Positions 57,182-64,000 of a stretch of DNA of 64,000 nt are shown piece by piece. The position numbers and the translations under genes were made by a program. Position 1 is the first letter of the stretch; every line of letters starts with the position of its first letter. Source of the DNA: Thiobaca trueperi (lineage in GTDB: Bacteria > Pseudomonadota > Gammaproteobacteria > Chromatiales > Chromatiaceae); the NCBI RefSeq assembly GCF_004342175.1, contig NZ_SMAO01000011.1, positions 38,721-102,720 on the forward strand, given 5' to 3'. The notes below the pieces were generated by a model. It was not told where the DNA came from, searched no databases, and saw nothing but the letters and a program-made list of their open reading frames with translations.

Positions 57182-57951
57182 AGGACGAGAATCCAGTCAT
57201 CGACCCGGAGCGCCGGGCCTTCGTCGGCCTCGCCGTCGGTATTGGAGCGGCGCTGGTTGCTCCCGGTGTCATCCTGCATCAGGTCGCCGCCGCGCCGCGC
57301 GCCGAGCCGGTCTCGGGCGCTGTCCGCTGGGGTCTGCTGATCGATACGACCAAATGCGTCGATGGCTGTTCGGCCTGCGTCGAGGCGTGCGGGCGGGAAA
57401 ACGGGCTCGATCTCCAGGGTCGGGGGGAAACCGGTTCGTCTGACAAATGGGAACGACAGAAAGCCGCCTGGGTCCGCAAGGTCAAGCTCCAGGACAACCA
57501 GACCGGACGCATCGTCAATCTGCCCATGATGTGCCAGCACTGCGAGCATCCGCCCTGCGTCGATGTCTGCCCCACCGGCGCTTCCTTCAAGCGCGCCGAC
57601 GGCATCGTCATGGTGGATCGTCATCTCTGCATCGGCTGCCGCTATTGCATGATGGCCTGTCCCTACAAGGCGCGGAGTTTCATCCACGGCGAGCAGTCCG
57701 GCCAGCTCACCCGCGCGCCGCGCGGCAAGGGGTGTGTCGAGAGCTGCGACCTCTGTGTCCAGCGTCGTGATCAGGGCGAGGATTCAACCGCCTGTGTCGA
57801 TGCCTGTGTCACCGCCGGTCATGAGGCGATCGTCTTCGGCGATCTCCAGGATCCGGCCAGCCCCATTCGCCAGATGCTCAAAGAACTGCCGAACCGTCAG
57901 ATCCGCGAGGATCTGGCGCTGAACACGGGGGTGCGCTATGCCGGTGTCTGA
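57178..57951 (+). CDS. dsrO: DsrO, periplasmic iron-sulfur subunit
   Basis: A 257-residue protein with a twin-arginine-type N-terminus (DPERRAFVGLAVGIGAALV) and four cysteine clusters of the ferredoxin type (CVDGCSACVEAC, CQHCEHPPCVDVC, CIGCRYCMMACPY, CVESCDLC). Works with the membrane subunit DsrP. ATGA overlap with dsrJ. The RR motif is minimal but preceded by an export-type region. Confidence 0.95.
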   Translation: MKDENPVIDPERRAFVGLAVGIGAALVAPGVILHQVAAAPRAEPVSGAVRWGLLIDTTKCVDGCSACVEACGRENGLDLQGRGETGSSDKWERQKAAWVRKVKLQDNQTGRIVNLPMMCQHCEHPPCVDVCPTGASFKRADGIVMVDRHLCIGCRYCMMACPYKARSFIHGEQSGQLTRAPRGKGCVESCDLCVQRRDQGEDSTACVDACVTAGHEAIVFGDLQDPASPIRQMLKELPNRQIREDLALNTGVRYAGV

Positions 57952-57983
57952 CGCGCATGTACGGGTTCGGTATCGGTCGGAAG

Positions 57984-58026
57984 ATAGACAGGATTAACAG
58001 GATTTCACAGGATGAACAGGATTTTC
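57984..58026 (+). repeat. Partial family A element between dsrO and dsrP
   Basis: AGACAGGATTAACAGGATTT then CACAGGATGAACAGGATTTT: a left end and a direct, not inverted, partial copy. Confidence 0.6.
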
Positions 58027-58051
58027 GGGGGCGGGCAAAGGTACTCAAGGT

Positions 58052-59299
58052 ATGAAACGCATCGTCTATCGTGAGTGGCGCATCCCATCGACGCGCTATT
58101 GGGGCATCCTCGGGATACTGGCCGCTGTCGCCGGTCTGGGCGTGCTCGCCTTCGGCTACATGGAGCATCATGGCCACTGGATCACCGGCATGACCAACTC
58201 GGTGGTCTGGGGCGTCCCGCATGTCTTCGCCGTGTTTCTCATCCTCGCCGCGTCCGGCGCGCTCAACCTCGCCTCCATCGGCACCGTGTTTCACAAGTCC
58301 GTTTACAAGCCGCTTGGCCGGCTCTCCGGTCTGCTGGCGGTCGCGCTGCTGGTGGGCGGTCTGCTGGTGCTGGTCATGGATCTGGGCCGACCCGAGCGGC
58401 TCATCGTCGCCATCACGCACCACAATTTCAGTTCCATCTTCGCCTGGAATATCCTGCTCTATACGGGCTTTATCGTCATCGTCATCGCCTACCTCTGGAG
58501 TATGGCGGATCGTCAGGGCGCACCCTTTATCCAGCCCATCGGTATCCTGGCGCTGGTGTGGCGGCTGGCGCTGACGAGCGCCACCGGCGCCATCTTCGGT
58601 TTTCTGGTCGCCCGTCAGGCGTATGACGCGGCGATTCTGGCGCCCATGTTCGTGGTCATGTCCTTTGCCTACGGTCTGGCCGTCTTCATGCTGGCACTGC
58701 TGTTCGCCTTCCATGACGAGGGACGCCCGCTTGGCCCCCGGATCCTGCGGCGTCTGAGCAATCTGCTCGGGCTCTTCGTCGCCGGCGTGCTTTATTTCAC
58801 CCTGATCTATCACCTCACCAAACTCTATGGCGCCAAGCACGACGGCCTCGAAAACTGGCTCCTGTTCAATGGCGGTCTCCAGACCTTTCTTTTCTGGGTC
58901 GGCTGGGTGCTGGTCGGCGGTCTGGTGCCGCTTGGCATCATCCATCACCCGGACCTGGGCCGGGACCGCAACTGGATCGCCGCCGCCTGTGCCCTGGTGA
59001 TCCTCGGCGGGCTGGCGACACTCTACGTCGTCATCATCGGCAGTCAGGTCTATCCGCTCCAGATGTTCCCCGGCCAGACCATTCTGGAGTCGGGCTTCTT
59101 CGATGGCGTCAATGGACAGGCCGCGTCCTACCTGCCCACCATTCCCGAGATTCTGCTCGGACTGGGCGGCGTTGCGGTGGCCCTCATCGTCACGGTCGTG
59201 GGGGTGCGCGTCCTGCAATTCCTGCCCGAATCGCTGGCCGACGAGGCCATTGCGCTGGACGGAGAAGACATGGACCAGACGGCGCTCAAGTCCGTCTGA
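58052..59299 (+). CDS. dsrP: DsrP, NrfD/PsrC-type membrane subunit
   Basis: A 415-residue integral membrane protein with about ten helices (KRIVYREWRIPSTRYWGIL start, GHWITGMTNSVVWGVPHVF, FHKSVYKPLGRLSGLLAVAL), the NrfD fold that exchanges electrons with quinones. It pairs with DsrO. An acidic short tail (LDGEDMDQTALKSV) ends the protein. dsrN starts 10 bp later. Confidence 0.95.
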   Translation: MKRIVYREWRIPSTRYWGILGILAAVAGLGVLAFGYMEHHGHWITGMTNSVVWGVPHVFAVFLILAASGALNLASIGTVFHKSVYKPLGRLSGLLAVALLVGGLLVLVMDLGRPERLIVAITHHNFSSIFAWNILLYTGFIVIVIAYLWSMADRQGAPFIQPIGILALVWRLALTSATGAIFGFLVARQAYDAAILAPMFVVMSFAYGLAVFMLALLFAFHDEGRPLGPRILRRLSNLLGLFVAGVLYFTLIYHLTKLYGAKHDGLENWLLFNGGLQTFLFWVGWVLVGGLVPLGIIHHPDLGRDRNWIAAACALVILGGLATLYVVIIGSQVYPLQMFPGQTILESGFFDGVNGQAASYLPTIPEILLGLGGVAVALIVTVVGVRVLQFLPESLADEAIALDGEDMDQTALKSV

Positions 59300-59309
59300 G
59301 CCCTGGTCG

Positions 59310-60689
59310 ATGGCCCATCTCTATCTCGCCGCCCCGCAGAAATCGTCCGGCAAGACGACCCTGTCGATCGGGATCTGCCGGGCGCTGCGCGACCGTGGTC
59401 TGAGCGTCCAGCCCTTCAAGAAGGGGCCTGACTATATCGACCCGCTGTGGCTGAGTCAGGCGGCGGGACGCGCCTGCTACAACCTGGATTTTCACACCAT
59501 GGACCGCGCCGCGATCACCGCCGCCTTCGCGCGCGAACTGGGCGCGGCGGATCTGGGGCTGATCGAGGGCAATGTCGGACTCTTCGACAGCACCGATCTG
59601 GCTGGCGCCAACAGCAACGCCGAGCTGGCCAGACTGCTGCACGCGCCGGTCGTCCTGGTCGTCAACTGTCAGGGCATGGCGCGCGGGATCGCGCCGCTGC
59701 TGCTGGGTTATCGCGCCTTCGACCCGACGCTGAACCTCGCCGGAGTCATCCTCAACAAGGTCGGCGGCGCGCGCCATGCCGCCAATCTGATCGCGGTCGT
59801 CGAACACTATACCGACCTGCCGGTGCTGGGCGTGCTGCATCGCGATGAGGGCATCGGCATCGTCGAGCGTCATCTGGGGCTGGTGCCGAGCAATGAGGCC
59901 GAGGGTGCGGAGGACTGGATCGAGGCGATTCGACGCCGCGTCGTCGAGCAGATCGATCTGGAGCGATTGATCGCCATCGCCGGGACGGCACCGCGACCTG
60001 ACGCGCCCGTCGCGCCTTCGCCGTCAGCTCTGACGACAGGCACGCCGCTGCGCATCGGCATCGCCCGCGATGCGGCCTTCGGTTTCTATTATCCCGACGA
60101 TCTGCGTGCGCTTGCCGCCGGTGGGGCCGAGCTGGTGCCTTTCAGTCCGCTCGCGGATGCCGAACCGCCGCCCGTGGATGCGCTCTTTCTCGGCGGCGGC
60201 TTTCCCGAATCCCACATGCGCGCACTGGAGTCCAATCGCTCGATGCGACAGGGGATCGCGGCCTTCATCGCCGAGGGCGGTCCCGTTTATGCCGAGTGCG
60301 GCGGGCTCATGTATCTCTGTACCGGCATCCGCTGGAAGGGCGAGCGTCGCGCCATGGTCGGCGCGCTCAGGGCCGAGGTCGAGATGCGTCCGCAGCCGCA
60401 GTGGCGGGGCTATGTCAGGCTGCGCGAAACGGACGCCTTCCCCTGGCCGCGCGCGCCGCACGCCGGACCTGAGATTTCAGCCCATGAATTCCATCACTCG
60501 GCGGTCGTCCAGCCTGACCCATCCTGGACCTATGGTTATCAGGTGTTGCGTGGCATGGGGATCGACGGCGCACACGATGGCATCGTGCAGGGCAACCTGC
60601 TGGCCTGTTACAGCCATCTGCGCGCGGTCGGCGGCAATCCCTGGACGGATCGTTTTCTGGCGCATGTCAGGCGCTGTTTTGGTGCCTGA
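59310..60689 (+). CDS. dsrN: DsrN, siroheme amidase (cobyrinic acid a,c-diamide synthase-like)
   Basis: A 459-residue glutamine amidotransferase-type protein that amidates siroheme to the siroamide used by DsrAB. N-terminal ATP-binding APQKSSGKTTLSIGICRAL; C-terminal glutaminase with Cys in YAECGGLMYL and a downstream His pair in EFHHSAVV. The frame is open upstream inside dsrP, but ATG 59310 is the family start. Last surviving dsr gene: dsrR and dsrS are not present after it. Confidence 0.95.
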   Translation: MAHLYLAAPQKSSGKTTLSIGICRALRDRGLSVQPFKKGPDYIDPLWLSQAAGRACYNLDFHTMDRAAITAAFARELGAADLGLIEGNVGLFDSTDLAGANSNAELARLLHAPVVLVVNCQGMARGIAPLLLGYRAFDPTLNLAGVILNKVGGARHAANLIAVVEHYTDLPVLGVLHRDEGIGIVERHLGLVPSNEAEGAEDWIEAIRRRVVEQIDLERLIAIAGTAPRPDAPVAPSPSALTTGTPLRIGIARDAAFGFYYPDDLRALAAGGAELVPFSPLADAEPPPVDALFLGGGFPESHMRALESNRSMRQGIAAFIAEGGPVYAECGGLMYLCTGIRWKGERRAMVGALRAEVEMRPQPQWRGYVRLRETDAFPWPRAPHAGPEISAHEFHHSAVVQPDPSWTYGYQVLRGMGIDGAHDGIVQGNLLACYSHLRAVGGNPWTDRFLAHVRRCFGA

Positions 60690-60707
60690 GTCTGGAAATC
60701 GATTGAG

Positions 60708-61120
60708 GCATCGCGTCAGTAGCTGATCGACCTCCCGTCGGATCAGCACCATCGGCAAAAGCCGCGACGATTTGGCCCGAGTCACCTCGCCAAGCCACGG
60801 CAATTCGATTCCCAAGACCTCTTTATAGAGAACAACAGTGCCGCGAGATCCTGATTTTGCGTCGCAGCAGACACCTTGCGATCAACCGCCAGATGCGTCA
60901 GAAAGGCTTCGACCTCAGGCGCGCCCATTGTCTTCGGATGCCGCTTGCCGTGAAACAGAATGAAACGTTTGATCCAATCGATATACGCCTGTTCAGTCCG
61001 CAAGGCATATTGCTTCACCCGCAGCCGGTCACGCACCTGATCGAGTAAACGAGGTTTTTGCTCGGTAACTGAAACGCCATCTAAAACGGGAGTCAAGCCA
61101 GAGGGTTGGGCGTAGGTCAT
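60708..61120 (-). pseudogene. intI: Truncated, frameshifted integron integrase (intI)
   Basis: On the minus strand, after an N-terminal stretch, the core-binding domain reads [77 protein letters not shown], matching IntI1-type integrases closely. One base is missing near 60828, after which the frame resumes as [19 protein letters not shown] and ends at RREVDQLLTR. All catalytic residues lie beyond the break, which is about 20 bp from the dsrN stop. Inactive. Confidence 0.85.
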
Positions 61121-61437
61121 TGATAAAGTAAAGCTGAAATAAAAATTGACAGTGTTCGCTCAGAGTGATAAAAATTTTATACCTCACATTTGATGTGTAA
61201 TCAAGCAGGATTCGGCGTCATTTTTGAGGTCGAATTGTAGTTGTCCGAACATCGCCATCAGATGAGCAACGTGTGGGAGCAGACGGTTGAAATGACAGGG
61301 AAAATATGCTACTAAATCCATCAAGAAGCGATGGATAACTCTTGTTGATCCATCGCTTCTTGATGGATTTAGCACTCCTTGATTTCCTGCGCATTTCCCC
61401 TCGTCTTTTCCCTCACCTTCTGTCCGTGGCGCTGTCG
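61121..61437. other. AT-richer integron leader region without a clear gene
   Basis: Between the intI start and the first attC-like site. A 63-codon minus-strand frame at 61184-61375 has no recognisable family and overlaps the perfect inverted repeat. This is where attI would be expected, but I cannot define it. Confidence 0.5.
61312..61372. repeat. Perfect 25-bp inverted repeat, 11-nt loop
   Basis: Positions 61312-61336 are exactly complementary to 61348-61372. It lies between intI and the first attC-like site. There is no T-run, so it is not a standard terminator; it may be an end-pair left by an excised element or a folded recombination site. Confidence 0.85.
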
Positions 61438-61527
61438 TACAACACGTCGCTTAAGCGGACGTGCGTCGAAGTTTGGCGTCTTGATTGAGCTTAGAAGCCG
61501 CACGCCGCTTAGCTTTGGTCGTTAGCT
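61438..61527 (+). other. attC-like recombination site 1
   Basis: Imperfect palindrome: TTAAGCGGACGTGCG on the left pairs with CCGCACGCCGCTTAG on the right, with one unpaired A as is usual in attC sites, and it ends in core GTTAGCT (61521-61527). The next gene starts 21 bp after the core, typical of gene cassettes. Confidence 0.7.
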
Positions 61528-61548
61528 TTACTAGATAAATCATTGGCG

Positions 61549-62583
61549 ATGAAACCAGTTTGCGTTTTGTTGGACACCAACACCTGGAGGGCAAACCTGT
61601 TGCTTAGAACTGCGATGGGCTCTGCTTTCCTGTATACACTGAATTCCGCGCAACACAAACTGGGTCTTCCCGAAGTTATAGAAGAAGAGATTTACAAGCA
61701 TACTGAAATCGCCGCATCCGAAGCAAAAGAAAAAATCGACCGTTATTTTAGAGATATCCAAGCTATCGCAGGGTTTCATAGCCCCTATGAATTACCGAAT
61801 GAAGATAAAATAAGGGAATCTATAACTGCCCGTTTTCAAGAACTCGAAAAATTACTAATACGAATTCCCTTCACACTTGAGCATGCAAAATCGGCGTTAC
61901 ATAGAGTAAATCAAAACCGACCACCTTCTTCAACAAAGCGCCAACAATTTAAAGACTGCGCGATCTGGGAAGCGGCTTTGGATTTAGGGCGGGAATACGA
62001 TATTTTCCTCGTAAGTAATGATGGCGATTTTTATAAAGACAGTAAGAGGAAAGAGCTCAATCAAATTCTTGAAGAAGAAGCCAAAGAATCCGGGGTCTCT
62101 CTAGCCGTTTTTACGAGTATAGAAGGGTGCTTAGAATGCCTTGAGGGAAATCGGCCTACCGTTGATGCAAAGCAACTTGCCATGCGTATTTTTGAAGCGA
62201 CGCAAGAGGAAATCTCTCGTACGGTATCTAAAAATAATTTAAGACTAACTGAGCTTTCTTCGCAAAATATTAACGCCTTTATCACTGAGAATCATGACCG
62301 GTTGGCGGTGGAGTATGTCATCGTTGTCGAAGCTGTTAATGCTGATATAAATCAGATCAACGCGGGTACGTCTGCATCCGTAACCGTCGAAGGTAGTTGT
62401 ACATACAATATTGAGAACCAGATTGTAGAGCATAATCAGTTTAACTCGGTGAGCGCGCAATGGATTAGCACTGATGGCACAGAAAAGTCTGCCAAAGGCG
62501 TATACCTGCATGCGGGTACGGTTTATTTAGGCCGAGGTCCTGATGTTCCGTACACCACTCGGATTGAGATAAGTGAAAGCTAA
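61549..62583 (+). CDS. PIN-like (DUF4935-type) nuclease-domain cassette protein
   Basis: A 344-residue protein. The N-terminal 170 or so residues look like a PIN domain: VCVLLDTNTW (Asp), LPEVIEEEIYKH (Glu), FKDCAIWEAAL (Asp) and LVSNDGDFY (Asp), the acidic set for metal-dependent RNase activity. The C-terminal half is unknown and beta-rich (VEYVIVVEAVNADINQINAG). It is richer in A+T than the chromosome around it and starts right after an attC core, so it is an integron gene cassette. ATG 61549; TTG 61543 is also in frame. Could be a toxin or defence nuclease. Confidence 0.75.
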   Translation: MKPVCVLLDTNTWRANLLLRTAMGSAFLYTLNSAQHKLGLPEVIEEEIYKHTEIAASEAKEKIDRYFRDIQAIAGFHSPYELPNEDKIRESITARFQELEKLLIRIPFTLEHAKSALHRVNQNRPPSSTKRQQFKDCAIWEAALDLGREYDIFLVSNDGDFYKDSKRKELNQILEEEAKESGVSLAVFTSIEGCLECLEGNRPTVDAKQLAMRIFEATQEEISRTVSKNNLRLTELSSQNINAFITENHDRLAVEYVIVVEAVNADINQINAGTSASVTVEGSCTYNIENQIVEHNQFNSVSAQWISTDGTEKSAKGVYLHAGTVYLGRGPDVPYTTRIEISES

Positions 62584-62653
62584 TCGGGTAAGGGACAACT
62601 AGTAAAGCATACGTTGGTTGGTAGTCGGCGACGTTAATGTTGGAGGGCCGTAG

Positions 62654-62679
62654 GGCGCAATAGCGAAGCGTATTGCGCC
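62654..62679 (+). repeat. Hairpin downstream of the cassette gene
   Basis: GGCGCAATA / TATTGCGCC with an 8-nt loop GCGAAGCG, inside the cassette before the attC site. May act as a terminator or be a dispersed repeat. Confidence 0.6.
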
Positions 62680-62692
62680 GAATGTTAATCAT

Positions 62693-62787
62693 CGCCTAAA
62701 AAGCGGTTCAAGAGCGGACCCCGCAGACACGGCAGGGCTTATTCTGCCATGCTATGTCGGCGGGGCCACTTAACCGATTCGTTAGCT
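62693..62787 (+). other. attC-like recombination site 2
   Basis: Left arm CGGTTCAAGAGCGGACCCCGC pairs imperfectly with right arm GCGGGGCCACTTAACCG, with one unpaired A, an internal GGCAG...CTGCC stem, and the core GTTAGCT at 62781-62787. This is the clearest attC in the window and closes the PIN-like cassette (core to core about 1260 bp). Confidence 0.8.
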
Positions 62788-62807
62788 GCTTGAGGAAATC
62801 ATCCTCT

Positions 62808-62885
62808 GGCTCCCATTACGCTCCAGCGTGGGAGCACGTTGCGACGCTCTGGCGTCGTGTCACTGTACGCGCCGCTAGAGCGGCG
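62808..62885. repeat. Cluster of three short palindromes
   Basis: GCTCCCA...CGCTCCAGCGTGGGAGC, then GACGCTCTGGCGTC, then CGCCGCTAGAGCGGCG. The first resembles REP-like sequences; half copies of it recur at 63731 and 63803. Confidence 0.65.
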
Positions 62886-62957
62886 GTACGACGGTGTTTC
62901 CGTGTACAAGGGCCGTAGATTGGGGTGAACGAGAGTGAACCTCAATATTCATGATAG
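62886..62957. other. Gene-free stretch
   Basis: No reading frame or motif recognised between the palindromes and the third attC-like site. Confidence 0.4.
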
Positions 62958-63058
62958 AACATCTAATAAATCGCTCAAGCCGACCCGGCGTGGCCGGCGT
63001 CGTAGTTGATCTCAAGCGTGGTGCCGTGCGCTGGTCGGCTTGCCTCACTCGATTAGGT
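62958..63058 (+). other. Decayed attC-like site 3
   Basis: CTAATAAATCGCTCAAGCCGA on the left pairs with TCGGCTTGCCTCACTCGATTAG on the right in the attC pattern, but the core reads ATTAGGT rather than GTTAGGT. If this is right, the site has lost the essential G. Confidence 0.55.
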
Positions 63059-63079
63059 GTACATTAAGAGCAGAAGCAC

Positions 63080-63328
63080 ATGCCAGAAATCGCACGTTTC
63101 TACGGAATAATCATCAAGCTCTTCTTTGGCGATCATCCGCCGCCGCACTTCCATGCGGTCTATGGGGAACACAATGCGATCTTCAACATCGAAACGCTCG
63201 ACATGATTGAGGGTGATTTGCCCGAAAGAGCAAGAAAACTCGTCGTAGAGTGGGCGGCCTTCTACCAATTCGATCTCGACCAAATGTGGAAGACGCAAGA
63301 GTTTAAGAAATTGCCGCCACTTCAGTAA
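63080..63328 (+). CDS. DUF4160 protein
   Basis: An 82-residue protein with the DUF4160 signature: PEIARFYGIIIKLFFGDHPP, PHFHAVYGEHNA, and RARKLVVEWAAFYQFDLDQMW. DUF4160 and DUF2442 genes commonly occur as pairs, often in mobile DNA, and are thought to be toxin-antitoxin-like. The partner follows 2 bp after the stop. Lies 22 bp after the third attC-like site. Confidence 0.88.
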   Translation: MPEIARFYGIIIKLFFGDHPPPHFHAVYGEHNAIFNIETLDMIEGDLPERARKLVVEWAAFYQFDLDQMWKTQEFKKLPPLQ

Positions 63329-63330
63329 CC

Positions 63331-63579
63331 ATGAATATTCCAAGAATTCAAAGCGCCATAGCGGAAGAAGAGCATTTCCTTGTTGTTCTGTTCTCAAATG
63401 GAGAAAGAAAGCGATACGACATCAATCGCCTCACAAATAGCGAGATGTTTTTTCCTTTAAAAAATCCAGCATTCTTCAAGAACGTATCCGTTGAATCAGG
63501 CGGCTATGCTGTTTCATGGAACTCAGAAATCGATATTAGCGAATATGAGCTTTGGGAGCACGGAGAGAACATACCCTAG
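63331..63579 (+). CDS. DUF2442 protein
   Basis: An 82-residue partner of the DUF4160 gene. Typical text: FSNGERKRYDINRLTNSEMF, FFKNVSVESGGYAVSWNSEI, ISEYELWEHGE. Co-transcribed with the previous gene. Function unproven. Confidence 0.88.
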   Translation: MNIPRIQSAIAEEEHFLVVLFSNGERKRYDINRLTNSEMFFPLKNPAFFKNVSVESGGYAVSWNSEIDISEYELWEHGENIP

Positions 63580-63584
63580 CTCCC

Positions 63585-63735
63585 GCCCGCGAGGTCGTTC
63601 GCTACGACAACGAGTGAGGAAAAGGCGATCACCGGCACGTCAATGGCAGCGATCTGGCCTACGTCTTCACGACCTTCGAGCGGTTGCTTGATGACTTTGA
63701 GTCCGACATTCGAGAGCGGGGTGCACCATGCTCTA
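63585..63735 (+). pseudogene. DUF6516-like toxin fragment with nonsense codon
   Basis: The frame reads AREVVRYDNE, stop, GKGDHRHVNGSDLAYVFTTF, ERLLDDFESDIRERGAP. Related proteins have YDNERGKGDHRH, so TGA at 63615-63617 replaces an Arg CGA codon. The N-terminal part is missing and the 3' part runs into repeat sequence. Confidence 0.65.
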
Positions 63736-64000
63736 GCTCCCACGCTCCAGAGACTGTGCAAATATTCGCATCTGCCATTCAGGGAATACTTGCCCAATCT
63801 CTCCAGCGTGGGAACGAGACGATGCGGGTCAGGCATGAGCAAAGGCGCAAGGATATCGAACGTTATTACAAGCTGACCGCGACGGGATAGTCAACGCGTT
63901 TAAATTATACCGAGCTAATACCAATTTTTCGTTGACTCACTCACCGACAATGGCGAAGTTTTCCGTCAGCAACGATCGTAGATCACCACGATATTGGTTC
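63736..64000. other. Right end without a recognisable gene
   Basis: Half palindromes (CTCCCACGCTCCAG at 63732, CTCCAGCGTGGGAAC at 63802) frame a short insert. An open frame continues to 63890 with no family match. The last 110 bp show nothing I can name. Confidence 0.4.

Noticed and set aside
61184..61375. 63-codon minus-strand frame as a cassette gene
   Set aside because: No family, no ribosome site, and it runs through the perfect inverted repeat.

Overview
The window looks like chromosome from a purple sulfur bacterium of the Gammaproteobacteria, most likely family Chromatiaceae. The reasons are a reverse-type dsr cluster in the order dsrABEFHCMKLJOPN with a two-cysteine DsrC, a periplasmic high-potential iron-sulfur protein, and gammaproteobacterial housekeeping neighbourhoods (rlmE-ftsH-glmM, ratA-rnfH-bamE-fur, lapB-pyrF). 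Base composition is GC-rich throughout, except the first third of a giant gene and the right end.

Layout. 1-1.7 kb: minor type IV pilin genes (pilE-like, fimT-like, start of a pilW-like gene). 2-6.8 kb: an orphan MotA/TolQ/ExbB proton-channel protein, a HerA-type ATPase, a secreted trypsin-like protease and a UDP-sugar dehydrogenase. 7-17.2 kb: housekeeping genes (oadA, trxB, NlpC/P60 lipoprotein, HiPIP, rlmE, ftsH, glmM, ratA, rnfH, bamE, fur). 17.3-25.3 kb: a chemoreceptor coupled to an EAL-GGDEF protein, a YibE/F membrane protein, an alkaline phosphatase, a small exported protein and a short-chain dehydrogenase. 25.5-31.2 kb: lapB, pyrF, galU, the RNase P RNA gene and a long LOG-domain fusion. 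31.3-43.5 kb is an accessory block: an elastin-like secreted protein, decayed ATPase-family fragments, an AraC regulator beside 21-bp-phased direct repeats, and a 3218-residue modular exported protein. 43.6-47.7 kb: a SufS-SufE fusion, a DsrC homologue without cysteines, and a three-gene operon ending in a Cas6/Cmx6-like gene with no CRISPR array nearby. 47.8-60.7 kb: the dsr cluster. 60.7-64 kb: the remains of an integron, with a truncated frameshifted intI, attC-like sites, a PIN-like cassette gene, a DUF4160-DUF2442 pair and a broken DUF6516 fragment.

How the genes work together. DsrAB (reverse sulfite reductase), DsrEFH and DsrC (persulfide relay), DsrL (NAD(P)H-linked flavoprotein), DsrN (siroamide synthesis) and the membrane complex DsrMKJOP form the route that oxidises stored sulfur to sulfite. 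HiPIP, SufSE and thioredoxin reductase support iron-sulfur and redox chemistry. dsrR and dsrS, which follow dsrN in Allochromatium vinosum, are absent; integron debris begins about 20 bp after dsrN.

The most striking non-coding signal is two families of short intergenic palindromic elements. Family B (about 85-90 bp, termini TTTAAACCGCGYCC and its complement) and family A (about 85 bp, termini GACAGGATTAACAGGATT and its complement) together have well over a dozen complete or partial copies. They sit between genes, inside the dsr operon, and exactly on some start and stop codons.
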